The notes beneath the pieces are model-generated. The model saw nothing but the letters and a program-made list of their open reading frames with translations, had not been told where the DNA came from and ran no database searches. A stretch of 12,774 bases of DNA, taken from DASPKS01 sp035628035 (GTDB lineage: Bacteria; Bacteroidota; Rhodothermia; Rhodothermales; Rubricoccaceae). This document shows, one piece after another, positions 6,741-12,774 of the stretch; within the stretch, counting starts at the first letter, position 1; the number at the start of each line of letters is the position of its first letter. The position numbers were made by a program, and so were the translations under genes. The DNA lies in assembly GCA_035628035.1 (NCBI GenBank), contig DASPKS010000184.1, positions 1-12,774 on the forward strand, given 5' to 3'.

Positions 6741-8615
6741 ATGCGCGCCCCGCTCCTCCCCCTCGTCCTCCTCATCGCCCTGCCCACGGCTGCACAGCCC
6801 GACGCGCCTGCGCTCACCGACACGCCTTCGTGGGCGCGGCGCGCCATCTGGTACCAGATCTTCCCCGAGCGCTTCCGCAACGGCGACCCCTCCAACGACC
6901 CCACGCCCGCCTCCATCTGGGGGTCATGGCCGCACGTCCCGACAACGCGGCTTGAAGAGGTCGGCTGGCGGCCGACGCCGTGGACGCACGACTGGTACGC
7001 GCAGGAGGACTGGGCCCACCGCCTCGGCGAGCCGTTCTACTACACCGTCCAGCTGCGCCGGTACGGGGGCGACCTCCAGGGGGTGCTGGAGAAGCTGGAA
7101 TACCTCGACAGCCTCGGCGTCACCGCGCTCTACTTCAACCCGCTCAACGACGCCCCGAGCCTCCACAAGTACGACGCCCGGAACTACCACCACATCGACG
7201 TCCACTTCGGGCCGGACCCGGCGGGCGACGCCGCGATCATCGCTTCCGAAAACCCCGCCGACCCTTCGACGTGGCGGTGGACCTCAGCCGATTCCCTCTT
7301 CCTCCGCGTCGTCCGCGCGGCCCACGCGTACGGGCTCCGCGTGGTGATGGACTACTCGTGGAACCACACCGGCCTCACGTTCTGGGCCTTCCGCGACGCC
7401 ATCGCGCGCGGGCACGCCTCACCCTACGCCGGCTGGTACTACATCCGCTCCTTCGATGACCCCGCCACGCCCGACACGAGCGAGCTCGCCTACGAGGGGT
7501 GGGCCGGCGTGCGCGAGCTGCCGGAGCTCATGAAGGTGAACGAGACGGGCAACCCGCATGAGGGCATCCCCTACGACGGCAACGTCCTCCCGGCCGTGCG
7601 CGACCACGTCTACGCCGTCACGCGCCGCTGGCTCGACCCCAACAACGACGGCGACCCCTCTGACGGCGTCGACGGGTTCCGGCTCGACGTGGCCGAGCAG
7701 GTCCCGCTCGGGTTCTGGCGCGACTACCGGCGGTTCGTGAAGGGGATTAACCCGGAGGCCGCGCTCATCGGGGAGATCTGGTGGCAGCAGTGGCCCCGCG
7801 TGATGTCCGACATCCGCCCCTACCTCGGCGACGTGTTCGACGGGGTGATGCACTACCGCTGGTACCGCCCGGCGCGGAGCCTCGTCGTCGGGTCCCCGCC
7901 GGCCGAGACGCCGACGAGCTTCGCGCGCCACCTCGACTCCCTCTACGCGGGCACCGCGCCGGCCAACCTCCAGGCGCTGATGAGCACGGCCGGCACGCAC
8001 GACGCGCCCCGCCTCTCGACGGAGCTGTTCAACCCGGAGGTCCCGTACAAGACCGACGCGACCCCCCGCGCCCGTCCCGACTACCGCGCCGGCCGCCCCG
8101 ACGAAGCGGCCCGCCGCGCGCAACGGCTCGTCCTCCTCCTCCAGTTCACCCTTCCTGGGGCACCCCACCTCTTCTACGGCGACGAGGTGGGGATGTGGGG
8201 CGCCGACGACCCCGACAACCGGAAGCCAATGATCTGGGACGACCTCGCCTACGCCCCGGAGGCCACCGAACCGAACGGTGCTCCGCGTGCCACGCCCGAC
8301 CTGGTGAGCGTGGACCACGGCCTCCTCGCGTTCTACCATGACCTCATCGCGCTTCGCCACGAACACGTCGACCTCTTCAGCGCCGGCACGCTCGACTGGC
8401 TCGTCACCGACGACGCGGGCGGCGTCCTCGCCTACCGCCGCGCGCTCGGCGGCCAAGAGGCCGTCGTCGTGCTGAACCTCTCCGACGCCGAGCGGACGGT
8501 GCGCACGGCCGCCGCCCAGCGCTTCGGCTGGGCCACCGGGCCCGGCGTCGTGGGGAGCGACTACCCGGGCAGCTTCGACCTCCCGCCGCGGACCGGCGCC
8601 GTGTTCTTCCGGTAA
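6741..8615 (+). CDS. Exported GH13 alpha-amylase family glycoside hydrolase
   Basis: This is a 624-residue secreted enzyme of glycoside hydrolase family 13, which cleaves alpha-glucosidic bonds in starch-like glucans. Residues 1-18 form a signal peptide with likely cleavage after TAA. The catalytic barrel begins WARRAIWYQIFPERFRNGD, typical of the neopullulanase/cyclomaltodextrinase branch. Conserved regions are visible: DYSWNH (204-209), LPELMKVNETGNP (region V-like), GFRLDVAEQ with nucleophile D316, IGEIWW with acid/base E345, and GTHDAPR with H420 and D421. FYGDEVGMWG marks the end of the barrel, and a short beta-domain follows. The N-terminal CBM34-type domain usual in intracellular neopullulanases is absent, and there is no T9SS tail, so it is probably periplasmic. 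The frame is open upstream, but the signal peptide fixes ATG 6741. Exact specificity (amylase, neopullulanase or maltogenic) cannot be told. It converges on the PhoD gene with a 3-nt gap. Confidence 0.94.
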   Translation: MRAPLLPLVLLIALPTAAQPDAPALTDTPSWARRAIWYQIFPERFRNGDPSNDPTPASIWGSWPHVPTTRLEEVGWRPTPWTHDWYAQEDWAHRLGEPFYYTVQLRRYGGDLQGVLEKLEYLDSLGVTALYFNPLNDAPSLHKYDARNYHHIDVHFGPDPAGDAAIIASENPADPSTWRWTSADSLFLRVVRAAHAYGLRVVMDYSWNHTGLTFWAFRDAIARGHASPYAGWYYIRSFDDPATPDTSELAYEGWAGVRELPELMKVNETGNPHEGIPYDGNVLPAVRDHVYAVTRRWLDPNNDGDPSDGVDGFRLDVAEQVPLGFWRDYRRFVKGINPEAALIGEIWWQQWPRVMSDIRPYLGDVFDGVMHYRWYRPARSLVVGSPPAETPTSFARHLDSLYAGTAPANLQALMSTAGTHDAPRLSTELFNPEVPYKTDATPRARPDYRAGRPDEAARRAQRLVLLLQFTLPGAPHLFYGDEVGMWGADDPDNRKPMIWDDLAYAPEATEPNGAPRATPDLVSVDHGLLAFYHDLIALRHEHVDLFSAGTLDWLVTDDAGGVLAYRRALGGQEAVVVLNLSDAERTVRTAAAQRFGWATGPGVVGSDYPGSFDLPPRTGAVFFR

Positions 8616-8618
8616 CGC

Positions 8619-10001
8619 TCAGTCCTCGTCTGGCAGCTCCAGCTCGGCCTCGGCGATGCGGTGCTCCCAGAGGAGCGCGCCGGTGGCGTCGTAGGTGCGC
8701 AGGGTGAGGGTGCGCGCGTTGCGCGGCCCTTCGAAGGTGAGCGTGCCGAAGTTGTGGCGCTCGGTGACGAGCGTGCCCGGCACGCGGAGGGGGTTGTCGC
8801 GCTCGGGCGAGTCCTCCCGCGTGGGGTAGTTCGAGGCGCCGGAGGTGAGCGGGCTGGAGGTGAAGTCGTAGAGGGGGTACGCGCCGGGGCGCTCCAGCCG
8901 GAGGAGCTCGGTGTGGTGGCGGTCGCCGGAGAGGAACAGCACGCCCTCGATCTCGCGCGCGGTGATCTCGGCGATCAGCCGCTCCCGCTCCGCCGGCGCG
9001 ATGGCCGCGTACGTCTCGAACACCGGCACCGGGTTGATCACCTGCCCCCCGAGGACGACCACCTTGAACGGGGCGCGGCTGTAGGTGAGCGCGTCGAGGA
9101 GCCAGCGGAGCTGGCCCTCGCCGAGGACCGTGCGCGCGGAGTCCGGCGCGCGGTTGGGCGCGCGGTGGTAGCGGTCGTCGAGGAGGAAAAAGTCGGCGTC
9201 GCCCCACTGGAACTGCGTGAACACCCCGGGCACCCCGCCGACACCGTAGCTCGGGTTGGCCCAGTAGCGCTGGAACGTTTCGAGGGCGGCGTCCTTGAGG
9301 ATGTACGAGCGGTCGGAGTCGTTGGGGCCGTAGTCGTGGTCATCCCACGTGGCGTAGTGAGCGGCCGTGGCGAGGAGCGGCTGGAGCGCCGGCTCGGCGC
9401 GGGCGTGGCCGTAGCGGTGGGCGATCCCCTCGGGGCTCCACCAGTCCACCTCGCGGAGGTACACGTTGTCGCCGAGCCAGAGCATCACGTCCGGGTTGAG
9501 CGCGGCGATGCGTGCGAAGATGGCGGGGTCGCCGCCGTAGGGCCGCCCGGGCCGGTCGTACACCGGCTCGTTCGCGTAGTAGCACGACCCGACGGCGACG
9601 GTGAACGCCGGCGGGTCGGCGCGGTGCTGCCAGAGCGGCTGCGTGGTGAACTCCAGCGGATACGGCCGCTCCGCCTCGACGCCGTCGATGAGGAGGTCGT
9701 AGGCGTAGCGCGTCCCAGGCTCGAGGTGGCTCAGCACGAGTCGGGCCACGTGGTCCTCGCCCGTACGGACGGTCGCGCGGCCGCCGGTAGCCGGGCGCGT
9801 CGCACCGGTGGTGTCCTGTTCGACGGGTCGGTACGCGACGGCGACCTCCGCCGGCGCCATCGTCTGCACCCAGAGCACCGCCGTGCGGTGCGTCGTGTGC
9901 CCGAGCATGGGGCCAGAGCGGACGGGCGGCTGCGCGGAGAGGGCCAGTGGCCAGCAGCCACTGGCCAGTAGCAAGAGGGATGCGAAGCGGTGGGGACGCA
10001 T
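8619..10001 (-). CDS. PhoD-like alkaline phosphatase/phosphodiesterase, exported
   Basis: This 460-residue exported metallophosphoesterase is of the PhoD type, acting on phosphomono- or diesters outside the cytoplasm. Residues 1-23 are a signal peptide, with likely cleavage after LALSA. Cys16 sits in ASGC, but position -3 is Ala, so I favour ordinary signal cleavage over a lipobox. An N-terminal PhoD_N-like beta-domain (about 27-120) ends LEPGTRYAYDL plus FTTQP. The metallophosphatase part has GSC (138-140), LWLGDNVYL (174-182), WDDHDYGPND (219-228), LGGQVINP (317-324) and SGDRHHTEL (358-366), which supply the expected Asp, Asn and His metal ligands. It starts at ATG 10001, directly after the terminator of the upstream minus-strand gene, so it probably has its own promoter in 10002-10066. 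An unusual perfect hairpin lies inside the signal-peptide codons. The C-terminus is acidic (ELELPDED). Confidence 0.93.
   Translation of the reverse strand: MRPHRFASLLLLASGCWPLALSAQPPVRSGPMLGHTTHRTAVLWVQTMAPAEVAVAYRPVEQDTTGATRPATGGRATVRTGEDHVARLVLSHLEPGTRYAYDLLIDGVEAERPYPLEFTTQPLWQHRADPPAFTVAVGSCYYANEPVYDRPGRPYGGDPAIFARIAALNPDVMLWLGDNVYLREVDWWSPEGIAHRYGHARAEPALQPLLATAAHYATWDDHDYGPNDSDRSYILKDAALETFQRYWANPSYGVGGVPGVFTQFQWGDADFFLLDDRYHRAPNRAPDSARTVLGEGQLRWLLDALTYSRAPFKVVVLGGQVINPVPVFETYAAIAPAERERLIAEITAREIEGVLFLSGDRHHTELLRLERPGAYPLYDFTSSPLTSGASNYPTREDSPERDNPLRVPGTLVTERHNFGTLTFEGPRNARTLTLRTYDATGALLWEHRIAEAELELPDED
9942..9966 (-). repeat. Perfect 10-bp inverted repeat within the phoD-like signal-peptide codons
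   Basis: GGCCAGTGGC (9942-9951) and GCCACTGGCC (9957-9966) pair perfectly around a 5-nt loop. In the minus-strand mRNA this hairpin starts 35 nt after the A of the start codon, over codons for about residues 12-20. The pairing is seen directly; any effect on translation or mRNA stability is inference. Confidence 0.7.
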
Positions 10002-10066
10002 AGCGGGCGAGGAGGCGGTGGGCGCAAACTGCGAACGGCTGCGGCCGGGCTCGTTACCCTTCGAAC

Positions 10067-10098
10067 AAAAAAAAGCCGCACCGGGTGGGGTGCGGCTT
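10067..10098 (-). terminator. Intrinsic terminator of the 145-residue protein gene
   Basis: Read on the minus strand, a perfect 10-bp stem AAGCCGCACC/GGTGCGGCTT (arms 10098-10089 and 10082-10073) has a 6-nt loop and runs into eight T (10074-10067). It begins 17 nt after the stop of the gene at 10116-10553 and insulates the phoD-like gene from it. Confidence 0.92.
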
Positions 10099-10115
10099 CA
10101 GGAAGCGGGGCGGGG

Positions 10116-10553
10116 TCAGGCCTCTTCGGCCGGCTGCTCCTCCTCCTCATCGTCGGGGACCTCGGCGGGGCGGACGTCCCACATCAGCATCTGCTCGATG
10201 GACGCGTAGTCCTCCTCGTCCTCGCCCGCCAGCAGGAAGCTGTAGTCGCCGAGGGTGGCGCGCTGGCTCGCCTTCACGCGCGACCACCGCGTGCCGTCGG
10301 CGTCGACGAACGCGTCCGGGTACGGGCTCTCGACGCGGTAGCTCGGGTGGTAGTTGTGGTACGTCTTGGCCGCCTCGTAGAGCGCGGCGCGGCGGGCCCC
10401 GGCGCGCGTGCTGCTCCGGCCGACGACGCGGAACGGAGCGATGGTGATGGAGGCGACCACCTCCTCCTGCCCCTCCTCGGGGTCGACGTACTCGGGCCGC
10501 ATCACCTTGAACTCGTCGGGGTGGGGGTACGCGCTGCGGGCGTCTTCGAACAT
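10116..10553 (-). CDS. Hypothetical protein, 145 residues, acidic C-terminal tail
   Basis: I do not recognise this family. The frame extends upstream to 10730, but that part is low-complexity Gly/Pro/Arg typical of GC-rich noncoding sequence, so I take ATG 10553, giving 145 residues. The protein looks cytosolic: no signal peptide and no membrane segment. The N-terminus is MFEDARSAYPHPDEFKV. A strand-rich middle contains EEVVASITIAPFRVVGR (30-46), a probable helix RRAALYEAAKTYHNYHP (54-70) and a Tyr/Pro segment (72-80). Then comes GTRWSRVKASQRATLGDYSFLLAGEDEEDY (87-116, two adjacent stretches) and a Glu/Asp-rich tail (134-145). The complete terminator and balanced composition support a real gene. 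It is divergent from the ultra-acidic protein gene across a 270-nt spacer. A small regulator or nucleic-acid-associated protein is possible, but nothing in the sequence decides this. Confidence 0.75.
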   Translation of the reverse strand: MFEDARSAYPHPDEFKVMRPEYVDPEEGQEEVVASITIAPFRVVGRSSTRAGARRAALYEAAKTYHNYHPSYRVESPYPDAFVDADGTRWSRVKASQRATLGDYSFLLAGEDEEDYASIEQMLMWDVRPAEVPDDEEEEQPAEEA

Positions 10554-10823
10554 GGCGGGGGGCGTGGGGAAGCGGGGGATTTCAGGGGCGCCGAAACTAC
10601 GCCCCCACCCGGGCCGGGCTCCGCGCGCCGGGCGCGCGGGGGCCGCTTCCGTCAAAACTTCGCCCGGCCGGCCGGGCCCCCGACGGCCTCGCAACGGCCA
10701 CCCGCAGCCGCAGAGGGCGGCGGCTTGCATCTGTTCGTGCTACGCGCTTTTTTTCGCGTCACGTTATCTTCGCGTCCCCTTCCTCACACCATCGGAGCCC
10801 GCCTCCTCCAATCCTCCCCCCTC
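10554..10823. other. 270-nt divergent intergenic spacer, extremely GC-rich
   Basis: No credible gene lies here. The middle is almost pure G/C and holds a hairpin CCGCGCGC/GCGCGCGG (10621-10639, 3-nt loop) and a 16-bp perfect palindrome at 10662-10677. The only AT-richer parts are GTCAAAACTT (10651-10660) and the T7 run plus GTTATCTTCG at about 10748-10772. Both flanking promoters should be in this spacer. TATCTTCG (10765-10772, plus strand) and TAGTTTCG (10599-10592, minus strand) each differ by one base from the Bacteroidota -7 consensus TAnnTTTG, without a matched -33 box. Confidence 0.5.
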
Positions 10824-11084
10824 ATGGACCTCACTTCGCTGCTCCCCTACGCGGCCGACGACGACCTCGACGATCTCGGCGGCGACCTCGACACGGACGG
10901 GGACGACCTCGATGACGACCTCGTCGTCGAAGACCTCGACGAGGAGGACCTCGACGCCGACGAGCTCGACCTCGACGACGAGGACGACCTCGACTTCGAA
11001 GACGATGACCTCGCCGAGGACGACCTGGACGAGGAGGCCGTTGATGACGGCGAGCTCGACCTCGACGACGAGGACGCCATCTGA
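10824..11084 (+). CDS. Ultra-acidic small protein (86 residues, Asp/Leu repeats)
   Basis: The protein begins MDLTSLLPYAADDDLDDLGG and then is almost entirely Asp, Glu and Leu. By hand count it has 37 Asp and 11 Glu in 86 residues (56%), 17 Leu, and no Lys, Arg, His, Cys or Trp. Leucines recur every two to five residues between acidic pairs, giving a DLD/DDL pattern; ELDLDDED occurs twice, 30 residues apart. There is no signal peptide or membrane segment. I recognise no family. Evidence that it is real: an ATG after an AT-richer leader, a stop followed by a strong terminator 18 nt on, and a consistent mix of GAC and GAG codons rather than a simple repeat. The opposite-strand Ser/Arg-rich frame is its shadow. 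Possibilities, all inference, are a DNA mimic, a chaperone for a basic protein, a Ca2+-binding buffer, or an RNA-polymerase delta-like acidic tail. Confidence 0.72.
   Translation: MDLTSLLPYAADDDLDDLGGDLDTDGDDLDDDLVVEDLDEEDLDADELDLDDEDDLDFEDDDLAEDDLDEEAVDDGELDLDDEDAI
10961..11076 (+). repeat. 26-nt exact direct repeat, 90 nt apart, inside the ultra-acidic gene
   Basis: Positions 10961-10986 and 11051-11076 are identical (both begin CGAGCTCGACCTCGACGACG). The offset is exactly 30 codons, so both copies encode ELDLDDED. It may reflect an internal duplication or convergence in low-complexity coding sequence. Confidence 0.7.
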
Positions 11085-11102
11085 CGATCGGCCCGGAGAG
11101 AT

Positions 11103-11153
11103 GGCGGGGCGCCGCGGGGTCCGTTATGAGGACGCGCGGCGCCCCGCCCTTTT
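11103..11153 (+). terminator. Intrinsic terminator of the ultra-acidic protein gene
   Basis: A perfect 14-bp inverted repeat, GGCGGGGCGCCGCG (11103-11116) with CGCGGCGCCCCGCC (11135-11148), has an 18-nt loop and is followed by CTTTT (11149-11153). It lies 18 nt after the stop codon. Confidence 0.85.
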
Positions 11154-11514
11154 CCTAGCCCCCCGCTGCGGCCTCCGTTTTGACTATCCACACCCGCCCG
11201 GCGGCGTGGATTAATGGGCATAACGGAATCCTGAGCGGGCATTTTGGGCGGCTCCGTGCGGGTCGGCGCGTCCCGTCGGCGTGCACATCTTACCGGCGCG
11301 CGCGTGTCCCCGGAGGGGATATCCTGTGGACAAAAAGCGCTTGCGCAAGGGGGTGTGAGGCCGGTTACTTAGGCCCCGTTCATCGCCCTTTCACGTGGCT
11401 GGCTTCGGGGGAGGCCGGAGCGCGTGATCCCACTCGACGGGCAGGCTGCTGCACCCCGCGGCCGATCCTACCGGGTGGTCCGGGCGTACCTATCGTGTTA
11501 GCCATCGCACCCCC
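11154..11514 (+). other. Long gene-free leader upstream of nrdJ
   Basis: No supported gene lies in these 361 nt. Visible items are: an imperfect hairpin around ATCCAC/GTGGAT (11186-11211); a small TCCCC-GGA-GGGGA hairpin (11307-11319); a perfect palindrome CTTGCGCAAG (11340-11349); and a weak sigma70-like pair TTGCGC (11341-11346) and TTACTT (11365-11370) with 18-nt spacing. It is long for this otherwise compact region, so it probably holds the nrdJ promoter and control sites. I looked for the B12-box and core elements of a cobalamin riboswitch and did not find them. Confidence 0.5.
11184..11333. promoter_or_regulatory. Possible DnaA-box-like sites upstream of nrdJ
   Basis: CTATCCACA (11184-11192, plus) and TTGTCCACA (minus strand of 11325-11333) each differ from the DnaA consensus TTATCCACA at one base. 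TAATCCACG (minus strand of 11205-11213) differs at two. DnaA boxes control nrdAB in Escherichia coli, so the location is suggestive, but binding here is inference. Confidence 0.25.
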
Positions 11515-12774
11515 ATGCCCCGCGCTACCCGCACCCTGTTCCCGGCCGAGGCCGACCCCACCGGAGGGCTCCGGATCGCCCGCGTCTTCTCGAAGGAAGG
11601 CGAGCACCCCTTCGACAGCGTCGCCTGGGAGGCGCGCGACGCCGTGATCAAGAACCACAAGGGCGACGCCATCTTCGAGCAGAAGGGCGTGGAGTTCCCC
11701 GCGGCGTGGAGCCCGCTGGCCGTGAACGTCGTCGCGAGCAAGTACTTCTACGGCGACCTCGGCGCGGGGAACGGGACCCCCGCCGACGGGAAGCGGGAGC
11801 ACAGCCTCAAGCAGCTCGTCCACCGCGTGACGCGGACGATCTCGGACTGGGGCTACGAGCAGGGCTACTTCGCCTCGAAGGAGGACGCCGAGGTGTTCTA
11901 CGACGAGCTCACGTGGCTGTGCGTGAACCAGGTCGGCTCCTTCAACAGCCCGGTGTGGTTCAACGTCGGGCTCCACCACCAGTACGGCGTGACCGACACC
12001 GGCGGGAAGAAGATCGCCGGATGGGACGCCACGACGGGCGCGGTGGTGGACGTGGACCCCTACGAGCGCCCGCAGGCCTCCGCGTGCTTCATCATCGGCG
12101 TCGACGACTCCATCGACGACATCTGGAAGCTGATGGGCGAGAGCGCGCGGCTGTTCAAGTTCGGCAGCGGCGTCGGGGCCGACTGGAGCAAGCTCCGCTC
12201 CTCCCGCGAGAAGCTCTCCGGCGGCGGCGTCCCCTCCGGGCCCGTCTCGTTCATGAAGGTGCAGGACGCCACCGGCGGCACGATCAAAAGCGGCGGGAAG
12301 ACGCGCCGCGCCGCCATCATGCAGACGCTCAAGAGCTGGCACCCCGACGTGATCGAGTTCGTCCGCGCCAAGCAGGAGGAGGAGCGGAAGGCGTGGGCGC
12401 TCATCGAGGAGGGGTACGACGGCTCCTTCAACGGGCCTGCCTACGGGAGCGTGGCCTTCCAGAACGTGAACCAGAGCCTCCGCGTAGACGACGCGTTCAT
12501 GCAGGCGGCCCAGACCGGGAAGCCCTACGCCCTCCGCGCCGTGACGACGGGCGAGGTCGTGGACCACGTGCAGGCGCGCGAGATGCTCCGCGAGGTGGCC
12601 GAGGGCACGCACGTCTGCGGCGACCCCGGCCTGCAGTACGAGGACACCATCCAGCGCTGGCACACCTGCAAGGCGACGGGGCCCATCAACTCCAGCAATC
12701 CGTGCTCGGAGTACATGTTCCTCGACAACTCGGCCTGCAACCTCGCCTCCCTCAACCTCCGCAAGTTCCAGCTC
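11515..12774 (+). CDS. nrdJ: Vitamin B12-dependent (class II) ribonucleotide reductase, N-terminal 420 residues (3' truncated)
   Basis: This enzyme reduces ribonucleotides to deoxyribonucleotides using adenosylcobalamin to make the thiyl radical, so it works with or without oxygen. The frame runs from ATG 11515 to the window edge without a stop. The active-site pattern is complete so far: Cys191 in QASACFIIGVDD is the first redox Cys; NPCSE gives Asn395, radical Cys397 and Glu399; and Cys408 in NSACNLASLNL is the second redox Cys. The 11-residue spacing between radical and second redox Cys matches the class II Thermotoga-type enzyme, not the 23 of E. coli NrdA. HVCGDPGLQYEDTIQRWHTC (365-384) is also typical of NrdJ. 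There is no ATP-cone before the barrel in the visible part. The C-terminal cysteine tail lies outside the window. No Shine-Dalgarno is visible before the ATG. Confidence 0.96.
   Translation, partial: MPRATRTLFPAEADPTGGLRIARVFSKEGEHPFDSVAWEARDAVIKNHKGDAIFEQKGVEFPAAWSPLAVNVVASKYFYGDLGAGNGTPADGKREHSLKQLVHRVTRTISDWGYEQGYFASKEDAEVFYDELTWLCVNQVGSFNSPVWFNVGLHHQYGVTDTGGKKIAGWDATTGAVVDVDPYERPQASACFIIGVDDSIDDIWKLMGESARLFKFGSGVGADWSKLRSSREKLSGGGVPSGPVSFMKVQDATGGTIKSGGKTRRAAIMQTLKSWHPDVIEFVRAKQEEERKAWALIEEGYDGSFNGPAYGSVAFQNVNQSLRVDDAFMQAAQTGKPYALRAVTTGEVVDHVQAREMLREVAEGTHVCGDPGLQYEDTIQRWHTCKATGPINSSNPCSEYMFLDNSACNLASLNLRKFQL

Noticed and set aside
9942..9966. Intrinsic terminator or transposon end
   Set aside because: The inverted repeat lacks a T-run on either strand, has no flanking duplication, and lies within an intact coding frame.
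10554..10730. N-terminal extension of the 145-residue protein
   Set aside because: The extension is Gly/Pro/Arg low-complexity in an extremely GC-rich spacer. The acidic, balanced protein begins at ATG 10553.
10847..11242. Minus-strand Ser/Arg-repeat protein
   Set aside because: It is the complement of Asp/Glu codons in the acidic gene and runs back through that gene's terminator, so it is a shadow frame.
11184..11349. Replication origin
   Set aside because: There are only two or three weak DnaA-like boxes, no AT-rich unwinding region, and no dnaA, dnaN, gidA or similar neighbour in the window.
11154..11514. Cobalamin riboswitch before the B12-dependent reductase
   Set aside because: I looked for the B12 box and the conserved core segments. 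GCAGGCTGCTGCACCCCGC (11441-11459) is vaguely similar, but the other elements are missing and the order does not fit.
11380..12663. Long minus-strand open frame of about 427 residues
   Set aside because: It lies antisense to nrdJ, whose conserved motifs are unambiguous. Long antisense frames are expected at this GC content.

Overview
The window is very GC-rich and most likely comes from a member of the Rhodothermota/Bacteroidota lineage (Rhodothermales-like). Three things point there. The first protein ends in a type IX secretion (T9SS) type A sorting domain, which is a Bacteroidota-superphylum trait. Start codons mostly lack a Shine-Dalgarno sequence, as is usual in that group. The nucleotide reductase is the B12-dependent class II form. 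The taxonomic placement is inference; the sorting domain and GC content are seen directly.

Layout. Positions 2-580 hold the 3' end of a secreted endonuclease/exonuclease/phosphatase-fold protein with a T9SS tail, closed by a clear intrinsic terminator. Positions 652-4364 are a three-gene ferric-iron ABC importer operon: lipoprotein binding protein, fused double permease, ATPase with a TOBE-type tail. Facing it on the minus strand, only 3 bp away, is a two-gene unit (6636 to 4368): an SxtJ-family membrane protein followed by a NodU/CmcH-family carbamoyltransferase. Divergent from that unit, 6741-8615 encodes an exported GH13 alpha-amylase-type enzyme. It converges, again with a 3-bp gap, on a minus-strand PhoD-like phosphatase (10001 to 8619). 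Further along are a minus-strand 145-residue protein of unknown function (10553 to 10116) with its own strong terminator, a plus-strand 86-residue protein that is 56% Asp+Glu with no Lys or Arg (10824-11084) with a terminator, and a gene-free stretch of about 360 nt. The window ends inside nrdJ, the B12-dependent ribonucleotide reductase (11515 to the edge).

How the genes relate. The iron importer is a self-contained uptake system. The SxtJ/carbamoyltransferase pair is a recurrent but poorly understood cassette, probably modifying an envelope or secreted small molecule or polymer; its usual small DUF5989 companion is not present here. The amylase and PhoD enzymes are both exported hydrolases that would scavenge sugar and phosphate. 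The ultra-acidic protein beside nrdJ is the least explained gene and, with the acidic-tailed unknown protein divergent from it, the best candidate for something undescribed. The rest is recognisable housekeeping or transport content; I see no CRISPR array, tRNA, rRNA, insertion sequence or phage gene.
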